Part shown: positions 24,000 to 35,164 of the stretch, piece after piece
How the letters are laid out: each line of letters opens with the position of its first letter
Numbering within the stretch: the stretch's first letter is position 1
Source of the DNA: Turnera subulata
Taxonomy: Eukaryota > Streptophyta > Magnoliopsida > Malpighiales > Passifloraceae
Direction of reading: 5' to 3'
Assembly (NCBI GenBank): GCA_028386065.3
Contig: JAKUCV010003092.1
Coordinates: 235,721 to 299,720 of the forward strand
Length of the DNA: 64,000 bases
The notes under the pieces: model-generated
The model's database searches: none
What the model was told of the DNA's origin: nothing
What the model saw: only the letters and a program-made list of their open reading frames with translations
Program-made: the position numbers and the translations under genes

Positions 24000-26310
24000 C
24001 TACCAGCATTTCTGTTGGAAAACTTTTCCAGGATCCTGCGGGACAATTTTGGAGTGATGAGGGAAATCATAAGGCATTTCTGCAGCAGAGAGCCATGCTT
24101 CACTGAAAACTTTGACTACTTCTTGGTGAACAACTGCATTACCTTCTGGTGTCAGGTGGAGTCCGTCACTGTAATCAACATGCCAGTCAGTTTTAGCAAT
24201 CAGCTAAAACTCTAAGTAGAACAACTCTCGGGTATTGCAAGGGAGATAAAGCAAACTGATGATCTGAATGGAAACTCCTACAACTCAATCAAAAAATTTC
24301 TAGGACAAGATATCATCTGCATCCTTTCAATCTCTCTTTTTCCCTTCCACAAGGTTAAGTACCGAAACATAAATGAACTTTAGTACCTAAATAGTTATAA
24401 CAAATGCATTTTAGGCCCGGAAATAAGGTTAATGTCATTTCTTTTTATATAGTTATAACCAGGAAATAAACGGTTTAAGTATCACAAACCTTAGGAATTT
24501 TTTCTGCCAACCCTCTGTTTCCTGCATCTTGGACCATATATCAATAGAGCAAACACCCAACTCCTTGGCTAACTCAACACACTGCCGTGCATAAACACCT
24601 GCCATCTCATTGGTCCTTTCTGGCTGAGTCATAGCTTTCTCACCATATTGAGATCTGAGTAACACAGAAACAGCTTATTTCCACCTATCTCACTGTTGAG
24701 TAATATTATCGATATTCACTGTGCTATTATTAACGCTGGTATGAACTCTACTATTGGAAGAACAGTATGCTAAAAATTATCAGTGGGAGTATGGTTAACA
24801 ATATGAGCAGTGCGAGTAGGAATCCCCTATACTCTTTACAGGGAAGATTTTTTTATGGTTCTAATGCTAAAGTGTTTGATACTGTCTAAAGAAAAGTAGA
24901 AAACTACATAAAAACTGAGAATATGCCTATTCACATGTTGTTGTATGTCCATGGCTCTCAACTGAGAAGGGTAAAATGTCACACCTGGCAAATTCCATTC
25001 GTCCTTCCTCATCAACTGGTGGTGGAGTAATAAGCACAACTAGCATGGTTGGCGAGGCCTTCTGCATAAAAGTTCCATAGTAGTTTATTATGAGAACAAC
25101 TGGCATAGTAGTTTATTATGCATGTCATCTAGGTGAAAACACGTCTCATTTGCAAATCGATCACAGCAAGAGAAGGTGGTGAGTTGTTAGTGAGAAGGTA
25201 GTGTTTAGTGTTCTTGGACATGAATAGGAAGGTTTCACTGAAATGCTCAATGCAGCCAAGGAGGTGGTGATATCCTATTGCAGTTGTTGTCATTCTGAAT
25301 GCAAGGATAGGTGATGAACATCTGCAAACGCTGCAAAGGCATATCATGGAGGAAACTGTGAATGTTGAAGTTGAAGTAGAAGAAGTGAAGCTGGAGTGAC
25401 AACTCTAGTACTAAGCACAGAGATCGTGCTTTAGAAAAGTCTAAAAAAATGGTGGCCGGGACAAGTATTGGAGTTGCATTTGCTCTTTCCTAGTTTGTTT
25501 GCCAATTCAGCAGTAGAAATGCAAAGACTAACTTAGAATCATTCAAACATGGAAGGAAACCAACCAAAGATCTTTTCGCAGCAAGCAGCTACTGCTTAGG
25601 TCTAATTCCACGGAGAATCCCTAAAATCCACCACTTTCTCAGCATTATTAGCCACAAAATAAAGAACAATGCCGAAGACAAATAAAGAGTTATGCAAGTT
25701 AATGATATTCAAAGTAAAGACAAAGGATATTTGGAGCAAGACCTTCAAATGCTGGACAATTTTTTGAAGATTATCCTTATATTCTTCCACAGGAACATGT
25801 TGTCTCTCATTGTTTCTCCCCTGAAGAGCTGCATCATTAGCCCCAAAAAACACAGTGGTTGCAGCTGGAGCCTTTATTGAAGAGTCCTACCCCATACAAA
25901 CACCAATATCCATTAAATCCCACTAGGCATTCCACCAAAACCAAATCAACAAAACACCAACAAAAAAGAGAAAAGAAAAAACAACTCACCAGAGGGAAAA
26001 TGTGATGCAACAAAAACAAAGCCCATCTAGTATTGTACCCACCATAGCCACGAACCAACACATCAGCCTAAGTACATGCAAACCCACATAGATTTTCACA
26101 GATCAGAAATGATGATGAAATACGATGATAAAAGAAAATGTGTCCATAGTGGGTGAGTGGTATCAAGCAGAAGGGTGTATTGGAAATGTGAAAAAGGAGA
26201 GATCTTTGTGCCTTGCGGGAGTAAGTATCGGCCAGAGAAGCACCCCAGCCACCTGATCTGAAAGATTGCTCTGTTATTGAATCCCCAAATAACACGATCC
26301 GCGGCCTCAT
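24000..26310 (-). CDS. GDSL/SGNH esterase, CPRD49 type (243 aa)
   Basis: Six minus-strand exons fit in phase: 26310-26212, 26067-25990, 25886-25743, 25061-24985, 24654-24490 and 24168-24000 (TAG). SGNH blocks are all present: I, FGDSITEQ with the nucleophile Ser near residue 11; II, the Gly in RGYGGYNTRW; III, GAND; V, SDGLHLT with the catalytic Asp and His. Length and the MRPRIVLFGDS start match the compact CPRD49/At5g62930-type esterases, which lack the signal peptide of secreted GDSL lipases, so a cytosolic location is likely. The natural substrate is not known. The first intron seems to begin with GC (AAG|GCACAA), because no GT in that place keeps the conserved SRKADVLVRGY junction. Confidence 0.9.
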
Positions 26311-27961
26311 CTTCTCCCTCTCTCTGCGGTTCCTGTCAACTGTTTCTCCTTTTTATTTTTTCTTGTACATGCTTAAACCAAATATACTTAAATTAAACGC
26401 GCCGTTTAGTGTAATACTTAAAAGTTTCGTTCTTATTACTCCATTGCTTTCCTTTTAATCAAGTGCATTCACAAAAAAATTAAAGAAAAACGATGATTAT
26501 TTCTCTTTCAATTATGCAAAATGAAAGTGGGGTTTGGCAAATCAATTTGGATTCTAGTGGTTAGTCCCTGATTTCACAAAACCAACTTTGATTGTTGATC
26601 CATCTTTACTGGAATACTAAGAACTGATAGCTGAATTTGTAGATATCCTAACCAAGGGCGGATCCTGCAGTTCCTTTCATGTCATTTCTGATTATGATTG
26701 CAGGTTATGGGAAAATTTTGACGATGCGATGTGCTTTTTTTAATCCTTAATAATGACCTTAGCTAAAGTCCTTGTTTTTTGACAATCTTGCTCGAGTCAG
26801 ATTGCAAGACTTCAGTTCAACATGTCTAAGTGCACTGAAGTTATCCGAACGCATATGGTGCTGTTTTTGCTGATGATCAAATCTGAAGTGACATCTCTCC
26901 CATAAGAGAAAGGTCGACTATCCACTTGCCAATTTCGGATTAAATAAATTGGTGGAAGCAACTAAAAGAGAAATTAAGGATCTAACTCTGGCTTAATGGG
27001 GCAAACCGGTTTCAACATCTATCAGTTTAACTGAAGAAGACAGAAAACCCTTTTAAATCAATAAAGAAACATCAGTTGGGCAATCTTGTACTAGTGATCG
27101 GGTAGAGATGGTGGAAGATATCGTATGGGTAGCACTAGCACATGTTTGCTCTTAGCTCATAGACAATGTTTCCTGGTGAAATCATAGGGAATCCTCATCA
27201 TATCCATCTGAATGACCCTTGATGTCCACATGAATTATTAATTCATTAGTGCAGACCGACAGAGTACTAAAGTTTAATGCTTTCAAATAGATAATGTCTT
27301 TGATAACATGAAAAAAAGGCAGCAACTATCCAACTAGCCGTAAAGAAATATGAAAAAAAGTATCAGGACCAACTTGACAGAAAAAAAAAAACGAGGTAGC
27401 CTTTGTAAATCATCATATAGAATGCTGACTGCTATCAGTACTATTGCTTCCATTTTCTAATGAATACATTATGTGACCCAGCCAAAAGCAAAAGAAACAT
27501 TGCCGAAAATGGCATGTACTCAAGTTGATAAGCTTGTTTTAGTGCTTGTCGATCAACTTGAGCAATAGCCGCAAGTTGTCTTAACTTTTTTGTCCTGGAT
27601 TCATTTCTCTGTCCTGGTTTATCAATCCAAGGATGCCGAGGAGGAGGATGAATGACAGTTATTACTGTATAACCTCAACAGAGATAGTGTTCAAAACAAA
27701 TTAATATTACTCATCAAGGAAGTGAAAGAAATCCAAATAAAGAAGTGGTCATTACAAAATGTGAGGGGACAAGAACCCACAGGATAAGGAAATACCGGCT
27801 AGTCAGGCTTTTTTTATCTCGTCACTACAAATATTATTGCAAGGACACAAACGAATGATGGATTGCTCTATCAGTAGCTATATATAAAGCAGAGATTCCC
27901 ACTCACCACCCAGAGACATTAGTGGAAGCCTGATCAACATGAAACATCATCTTTGTCGGTG
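26311..27961. other. Intergenic region; no gene recognised
   Basis: The first part is the promoter side of the GDSL gene. The rest is AT-rich sequence with short A-runs at 27.31 and 27.38 kb. No coding exon with splice support was seen. Confidence 0.55.
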
Positions 27962-28330
27962 TCAGATAGGCTGCTCCTCCTGGACTACTTTCAAGAAAAA
28001 GAAAGCCATTTCTGGGGGGTTTGCGATAGGATACGAACACATGGTTGCTGCACACAGTTGTTAGTCTGCTTCACCATTTTGTAACGGGATGACTTGGATA
28101 ACCAACAGGAAGCCAAGGCAAAGACAAAGCACAAAGAAAAGAGTCTAAAATCTAAGATAGGTGTTGCACAGTTGCTTGGTTACTTCTTACTCACCATTGT
28201 TCTTCATCTGTAATAGAAGTTCCTCTGTTGACAAAGAAAGTGATGATTGGCAGAAGTTTTTCAAAGGGCAGGTGTCCGACCAATTTCTAATGACATTGTT
28301 GATACTAAAAGGAGCACTGTTTGTCACCAT
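27962..28330 (-). CDS. Possible small two-exon gene encoding a 73-aa protein
   Basis: On the minus strand an ATG at 28330, directly preceded by an in-frame TAA, opens a frame to 28195. It ends at a good donor (AATG|GTGAGTAAG). A plausible acceptor (tgtgtgcag) joins in phase to 28047-27962, ending in TGA. The predicted peptide starts MVTNSAPFSINNVIRNWSD and ends KVVQEEQPI. It resembles no family I recognise. In the second exon another frame is also open and protein-like (SYRKPPRNGFLFLESSPGG), so the join is uncertain. It lies 3' of the boron transporter gene and could instead be part of a long 3' UTR or a non-coding transcript. Confidence 0.3.
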
Positions 28331-28727
28331 TTAATCTGCAGACCTAATTAGAACAGCATTTACTTCTGCTAATTTAGGCCAGAAGCTGCTCACAACTTCT
28401 CTAAGGTTATTTTGTCTTTGCATTCATCATTTCCCTCAATTCTGAAATCATTTAAATGCTTTCGCAGCTAAACATAGAATATACCAAGAAAATGAAGAGG
28501 AAATGAAACAGGAAGATTTTTGCAAGGACAATGTGTAACAAACATATTTTCATTATCATAAAAATGTCCTCTGCCCAGCCTATATGGAAGGTAAATTACA
28601 AAGAACGGTGACTCACATCTATAGTTAGAATCAGGGAGATAGACACACACCTAGAACAGAACTAGTTACATAAACTGGCAAAAGCCTCTCGAGCACACTG
28701 AAACTGAACAGACAGAACGTTACATAT
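28331..28727. other. 3' flank of the boron transporter gene
   Basis: Presumed 3' UTR and terminator region of the minus-strand transporter gene. No other coding signal was seen apart from the possible small gene just beyond it. Confidence 0.5.
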
Positions 28728-31700
28728 TTAGCTTGAAGATGAAGTAGAGGCATTTTTACCAAGGGTAGATGGCCCAGGACTGGGAGTTTTCATTGCTTCA
28801 ACTCCCTTCCCATAGGACCTGGGGCTCCGGTCTACCCTTAGTTCACTAATGCGTGGACTGTATGCCTTCTGTGAAAGCCTTGGGCTATATGCAGCTCTTA
28901 TATCATCCTGGGAACCAGGAGTTGAACTAGTCACTTTGGGGCTCTGTGTCCTGCGGATCTCGCCACGGCTTCGTGTGATAATGTCATCAAGAACTTCTCC
29001 ACCATCAATGTTAGTAACTCTTGCTTGAGGATCCTGATCCTGCACAATTTATAGCGTGATTGATGCTATATTCTACACTAGAAAAAAGCAGAATCCAGTT
29101 GGAAACTAGTTTATATCATTAAGGCTCATTTGGAAGAACAATTTTATCCAACTCCAACGCAGTTTTTTGCAAGCCTAGCCGGAAAGGAGAAGGGGGTGAT
29201 AACTTACATCAAATGCCAAATTATAAGAAACAGCAGGAGCTTCCTCATATTCTGCTGCATCCAAGTCCTGAAGATGCGCTCCTTTGAAGAATTTAGGTAG
29301 TATATACTGTCGCACAGGGACAAGAAGCATGATCATAAGAGGGAAAAGGACCCCAGCTATGGGTATCCAGGTAATGCCAAAGCATACGAGCAGGTAAGCT
29401 GTCTGGAACAATGTGAAGAAAGCAATTGTCTTGAACGGCACTGTCTCAATAAAGGTCGCATGATAGTCCTCCAATACCCTGGAAACAGAAAACTGGGGGT
29501 TAGATGTCATGCTCTTCCAAGAACATAACAAAACAACTAGTTTCGCTGTTATATGGGGAACTAGAGGTACGTGTATGAGCATCAACTCACTTGTATCTGC
29601 GACTGGGAGCTGTAAATAGCAACAAGATCCTTTCCCAGAATTGGTTTCCAGGCAAGCTTTCAATAGCCATGAAAGCAAAGTAACCCCAAAGAACTGAAGT
29701 TGGGATCTTCTTAAGAAGAGGCATCGCAGCTACACAACCACCAACCATCAATGCCTGAAGCAAATTGCTCAGCCTTTGTTCTTTGACTTCAACAGGCAAC
29801 AGATCATCTACATCTTTATTAACGTCAAAAACAGTCTCATCAACGGGGGCATCAATGTATCCACCACTTGAGGCCAGTTGGATTGTGGATTCTTTTAGCT
29901 CTTTCAGTCCCTGATTGATTCAGAAGTAAGGAAACACGAACAGAGAAAACAGACACTGTAAATTTAAATCCATAAGTAGCTTATTCTACCAATCCTGGGG
30001 GCATTTGATAGACTAGCGGAGTCTGCATTTCATTGTACACTTCTTGCATGTTTCGGTATAACTGAGCCAGGTTCGAATTCTTACGGATACTTTTTCTGGC
30101 GGTAGAAACAAGTTTGTTCCGCAGAAGCTGTTTGAAAAGAAAAAGGCCCATAAGCATGAGAATCAACAGAGAGAATCTAATCCAGAGACTGGAATAGTTT
30201 CTTTCTAGTAGCTCTATGAGCCTGGAATGTTACTCTCAAAGATTAACTGCAGAAGAAGTCCTAGAATTTAGAATATTTCTGATTGTTAAATCACTAATAT
30301 AAAATCCAAAAGATTCAGACATAAATTTTTGATCCTGGTCCCGACGATTACCTGATGTTTCAGGGTAGCTAAGCTTTTTGTATGCATTGGAGACTGTGGG
30401 ATTACGCCATTTGAAGGAGGGATTCCAATGAGCCCACAAAGTATAACCTGGAAATGTACAGTTTTTATGGAATGCGTGATTGCTTGCCTTTTAATAATTC
30501 CCGATAGTGATTTTGAGCTTCTTAGTAGAATCATCAAGAAATAGCCAATGTGTCATAACAACAGCTCACCAGAAATCCCAAAAGGAGGAGGTCATAGTGA
30601 TAGGATGCAGGTTTCTTCAAATTAAACTCCTTTTGCTGTGCAAGTTGAGATGCTACACTGTGATCAAAGTAGTAAAGCACGGCAATCATGGTTGCAGGAA
30701 TAAATGCTCCAACTATGTATAAAGGCGGCACATCCACCATTTCCTGCAGAAACCACGTGTTAGGAACATCACATGGCACAGATTAAGCTCTTATTGAATG
30801 TAGTGACCAAGTATCCAAGTGCTTCTTCTCCAGGACTAACCTTGACAACTGTCCAGTTTGAATATGCACCAGGGGACCATGGATTAGGACTGAAAAGTCG
30901 CCTTGGAATCCCTCGTGGAACATCATTAACCGGTATGTAAGATGCAGCAGTCCATACAAGCACCATAAGTGGAACTCCATAATCTGCAACAAATCCTCGT
31001 AGCCAGCCTTAACCATAAAGAAACAGAAATAAGTAGTCAGAAAAAGGTTATGATATATACTTCTCACCAACTTATCCGAGGCAGTAAAATCTCCAAAGAA
31101 CTAGTAAAGAATGCACTGTTAGTATGAGATTGAACGTATAGAATGCAACTTATCCAAGACAGTGTAAAATCCGTCTCTACTTCATTTAAAGGTACTTATT
31201 TATTATTCCATTTCAATATTCACTACCTGTTCCATAGCGCCAGGATCTAGCTTTGCGGCTCCTCAGTGCAGTCAGAAGAAGGGCAAAAGATAGAACCAAC
31301 GCAAACATTCCATTGCCAAATCTCCAAGAAGCTTGAAGTGCAGTTTGCTTAGGATTTTCCCTCTCAGGTATGCCAAACTCCTCCACAACTCCCTGCAGAA
31401 ATTAAAGTTTTCATAGCATAGGAATTATGGGGAGGAATTTTCAAGAATGCAATTGGTTCTCTTCATTGCAAGAAGCTAAGCTGAGCATCGAAAGAAAAAG
31501 ATGAAATGCAGTTATACTTGTTTGGTAAAGTTTGAATCCCCTTAGTCATAATTAAGAAGGATGTTAAGAAAAGGAAAATTTCATTACGAGTACACTCACT
31601 CTTATGGCCTGCTGCATAAAGAGCATCGCAATAAGCAGGCCGAATAATTCACCAGCAAGGCGTGTAAATCTGTTGATTATAGAGCAGGCACCCAGTATTG

Positions 31701-32448
31701 CCAGTAAGAATAGCAACAAGGCCGTCCATACACAAACCCTGCGAGTCCATGAAATGAGGAAATACTTGAAGATCACCAGAATCACCTCAGGAATACTGCT
31801 ATAAGATATTGTTCAAGTCATACCATCCTGTCCAAGCTAAGAAGAGCTTTGGTCCCAAATCCTTTCGATCCTTTGCAAAGTTGAACATGAATGTGTACAT
31901 CAAAACTGTTGGTTCAGCAACCCCAAGGATGAGTAGGGGTTGTCCCCCAAGAATTGAGTGGATGACGCCACAAAGTGCTGTTGATGCAAGAGTTTGCACT
32001 GCAGTCAAACTTCCATCTGAAATATGTATAGAAACAGAGAATGTTTTAGCAGAGGAGCTTTAAGCAAACCAAGGAAGATTAAACTCATTTAGTATTCAAG
32101 CACCAAGACCTGTATTCCTTTCTAGTTGCTCTCCAAAAGATATAACTGGAATTGCTGAAGCAAAGAATATGTATGTTGTTGGAGCAAGGATCCTATTGGA
32201 AAGGAAATAATGATGATTACTTTGACCAGAAATCCAATGTATTGCATATAATTAGCATAGCTATTAGAATGATGGACATCTCAAATTGACAGAATTGTGA
32301 TAACAATCTCATGTCTCATTAGAACTTTAAGATGTGCAACTGACCTGATACCCGCGCGTAAGCCACCAGTCCAGTCTTGCTTGTAGCACAAAAGCCTTCC
32401 TTTGAGATCATTTTTTATTCCACGGAAGGGAACAAATGTTTCCTCCAT
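28728..32448 (-). CDS. BOR1: Borate exporter of the BOR1 class (720 aa)
   Basis: Twelve minus-strand exons fit in phase: 32448-32345, 32192-32110, 32016-31824, 31738-31600, 31392-31227, 31007-30841, 30743-30570, 30447-30352, 30127-29990, 29910-29591, 29478-29208 and 29039-28728. The protein starts [20 protein letters not shown] and has the SLC4-like bicarbonate-transporter fold with about ten or more membrane segments. These include [40 protein letters not shown] and a C-terminal hydrophilic tail rich in SPR/SPK motifs. Members export boric acid/borate and load xylem. The large loop contains YRNM (Tyr398) and YNEM (Tyr405), in register with the sorting tyrosines of Arabidopsis BOR1; residue 373 is His. 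Lys592 in [11 protein letters not shown] aligns with the lysine whose ubiquitination drives BOR1 degradation. BOR1 versus BOR2 is inferred. The leader carries AUG-UAA uORFs. Confidence 0.94.
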
Positions 32449-33638
32449 TAAACTCAAAAATTTTGCTGATCAACAAGGGAGAATGTATTTTTTCTCTTCA
32501 AGTTTTTGGTTCAATAAATAACTAAACAAGATGACACACAAAACACAAGAATCACACACTCCTGGACTTAAAACTACTCGAGAGGCCAATATGGTAGCTA
32601 AAGTGACATACGTCAAGTAAGAATTAGACCCTATGGGCAGAAGGTCTCAGTAGAAACGCAGGAATAAAATCCTAAACTGATCATTTTTGGATGCATAAAA
32701 TCCCTTTTAGAAACTATAAACAGGGGAAGAATCTTACATTTTGAGGTAGAAATAATCAAAGAATGATGTCGGTATATTTGTTATGAAGAACAAAAGAATA
32801 TGTTAGCGATGAATCAAGTCACTTAAACTCCATCTGTCAGCTGAAAATCAAGAATACTAACGAACAGAATCCATGATGAAAAGAGAGAAGTCCAAACTAA
32901 CGGAAAGAACAGATATTCTCCATAACCTCAGATCCTATTAGCGTTTGACTTTAGTGGAATTAAGATCCATTTACAGCTGTTCACTGCTCTACTTCATCAT
33001 CAAGAAAAGGTTTCTATTCATCAACGAGTCCCCGCCAAAGAACACATCAAAGCAAAATGCAGCTGATAGATTGAAAATTACATGTCACAGACTTCAATTC
33101 CAAGAGAAGATGAAATTCAAGTCAAGCTCAAAACTTGAAAGATTTAGAGAACAAAAACAGCAAGTTAACGGAAACCCATTATAAAAGACAGCATTTTTTC
33201 TTAACTTTTCAAAACAACTTTGTAAGAAACAGGCATTAAGCAGCAGCGGACAGAAACCTTAGAAATCCAAAGAACACACACAGGAACATTAGCGAGAACC
33301 CATAATCGATACTATAGCTAAACAACCTGAAACTTCTTGTCAGCAAATGGGTGTTAAAAAAACAGAGAATGGAACTTGAAACAAGATTACATTATCCAAA
33401 ACCAGACACCAACCACAGAGACTTTTGAGTAGTGGCGTAAGTGAAGAAGACTGTGGTTACTAGGTGCAGTTACATGACCTGAGAGAGCAGAGCACAGAAA
33501 CACAAGAAGACAGGGAGCAGGTACTGAGAAATGAAGCAAGAGCAGGAAAGAGAGGGAGAGAGAGAGACGGAAATTTGCAAGCAAACTCTGCAATGGAAAG
33601 ATTTTCTGGTGAATGAGGTAGTAGTGTATGGTGACTAA
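32449..33638 (-). promoter_or_regulatory. Boron transporter 5' leader region with AUG-UAA minimal uORFs
   Basis: Downstream of the TATA box the minus strand has a CT-rich leader (about 33530-33570). The only two ATGs between the TATA box and 33387 are at 33475-33473 and 33392-33390, and each is directly followed by TAA. A third ATGTAA is at 32739-32734, in a context (AAAATGTAAGATT) that could also be a splice donor. AUG-UAA minimal ORFs are known to give boron-dependent ribosome stalling in Arabidopsis NIP5;1, and BOR1 translation is also repressed through leader uORFs. The splicing of this leader cannot be settled here. Confidence 0.6.
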
Positions 33639-33639
33639 G

Positions 33640-33649
33640 CATATATAGT
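33640..33649 (-). promoter_or_regulatory. TATA box of the boron transporter gene
   Basis: Minus strand reads CTATATATGC, followed within 40 nt by the presumed start of a CT-rich leader. Positions are inferred from motif and spacing. Confidence 0.5.
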
Positions 33650-33753
33650 AGTACCCTTTTTTCAGGCGCCCAATACAAACAACATAGAGAAAGAGAAAGA
33701 GACAGTGCGTGCCTGAAAATAATAGAGTAACGGCTGGCCTAATTTTAATTAAT

Positions 33754-33801
33754 ATATACACCTTAGACTTTTTTTTTTGTCGAAAATATACACCTTAGAC
33801 T
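33754..33801 (-). mobile_element. Ultra-short LINE 3'-end insertion with 16-bp target duplication
   Basis: ATATACACCTTAGACT is present exactly at 33754-33769 and 33786-33801. Between the copies are only 16 nt, a T-run then GTCGAAA. In the other orientation this is TTTCGAC followed by a poly(A) tail. The same TTTCGAC(A)10 end closes the LINE-like remnant at 47076-47092, so this is best explained as an insertion of that family truncated to about seven non-tail bases. Confidence 0.65.
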
Positions 33802-34939
33802 ACCTAGTACGTATTTCGTATCAAAATATAGAGGAAAAAACAATTCTTTATATGAAATTATGCTGGTCCTTTACTGTCCCACAATAAAAATTGTATGTCA
33901 TAGTTTTGAAAAAATAAAATTTGTACCATATTATATCAAATTCATTCTCAAAATTCAAGCTTCAGGAATTCATATCTCAAAACAAAACTTTTGCAGATTG
34001 GCTAGAAATGGAATGCCACTGAAATCTTGCTTTTAGTGATTCTGATCATCTGCCCAATAGATAGATAATAGTGTTAGATTAGTTGATATCTTTAGATAAG
34101 TGATATATTCTGTGATCTCTTCCTTTGTACTGGTATATATTGCAATACACGCAAGATGCAATTTGTGGCACCAGTCATCATCTTCCTCTGCCTTCTTATT
34201 AACGTTAATTAGTCTTTAAATTCATACTTTATTCTAAAACAAACCTTCAATCCATACTTGATAAACCGTATTAACTGACCAGGCTATTGATAATCTTTTG
34301 CTAATTTCCCTTTTCAAGTACAATGTCTCCACTCTGTTTTTCTTTTTTTTGTTGGTTCTATTCGTGTTCTTTTTTTTTTTTTTTCTGGAAGGAATATTCC
34401 CGTTCGTTATGGCAAATAAATATACATTTCACTCACTTAAAAAAGAAATAGCAATATTTTTTTCTTGGAGATAATATATATTGTTTCCAAGAACCAGCTG
34501 CTCTATAATATTACAGAATAAGAAGGGGAGATAGTCTATGCTACCACTTCCTCTCATTATTGTGACATGATTGCCAACATGGCTAATTATCGGTTTGTTT
34601 TTTAGGGGGGCGAATTAGGTTGCATTTAACATCACCTAACTACTGGTCATACGAAGAAGACATTTCCAGTTGACGACTTTTCTTTTTTACATTGTTTTAA
34701 CATTAATTCTAGGATCCATTGACAATAAATAGAACTTACCCAAAAATATTTATTGGTTCTCATTCGGTATTCGGAAATTTGCCCCCAACTAATGCGGATT
34801 CGACGAGCACCTGCAATATTGATCCGTAAGGAATACGTCCCGAGTAAGTGCATTTATAATAGCTTAGTTGATCATAGTGCTTCAACAAAAAAACTTATTC
34901 TGGCTACTATATGGACTTTTCACTTTTGGCACATGAAGG

Positions 34940-34983
34940 AATGTGATGTGAAGTTTTTTTTGAGAAAAATGTGATGTGAAGTT
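34940..34983 (-). mobile_element. Ultra-short T-tract insertion with 16-bp target duplication
   Basis: AATGTGATGTGAAGTT occurs exactly at 34940-34955 and 34968-34983. The 12 nt between are TTTTTTGAGAAA, that is TTTCTC followed by an A-run on the other strand. It has the same organisation as the scar at 33754-33801. Confidence 0.5.
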
Positions 34984-35097
34984 AATAATTTACTTGTCGT
35001 GCTAATATTCTTTTGTTTTGGGGGTTGTACGTGTGGTCTCCGAATATACTCTGGGGGGGTATCATGGGAATCCGGCAAACACATTTGATCCCAGAGT

Positions 35098-35164
35098 ATG
35101 AGGTGAAAGTGAACCCTTTTCTTCCACGAAAAAAAAAAAAAAAAGAGGACAAAATGAGGTGAAA
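35098..35164 (+). mobile_element. Short A-tailed insertion with 11-bp duplication
   Basis: ATGAGGTGAAA occurs at 35098-35108 and 35154-35164. The 45 nt between contain CTTCCACG, a long A-run and nine further bases before the second repeat. The non-abutting A-run makes this weaker than the shortest scars. Confidence 0.35.
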
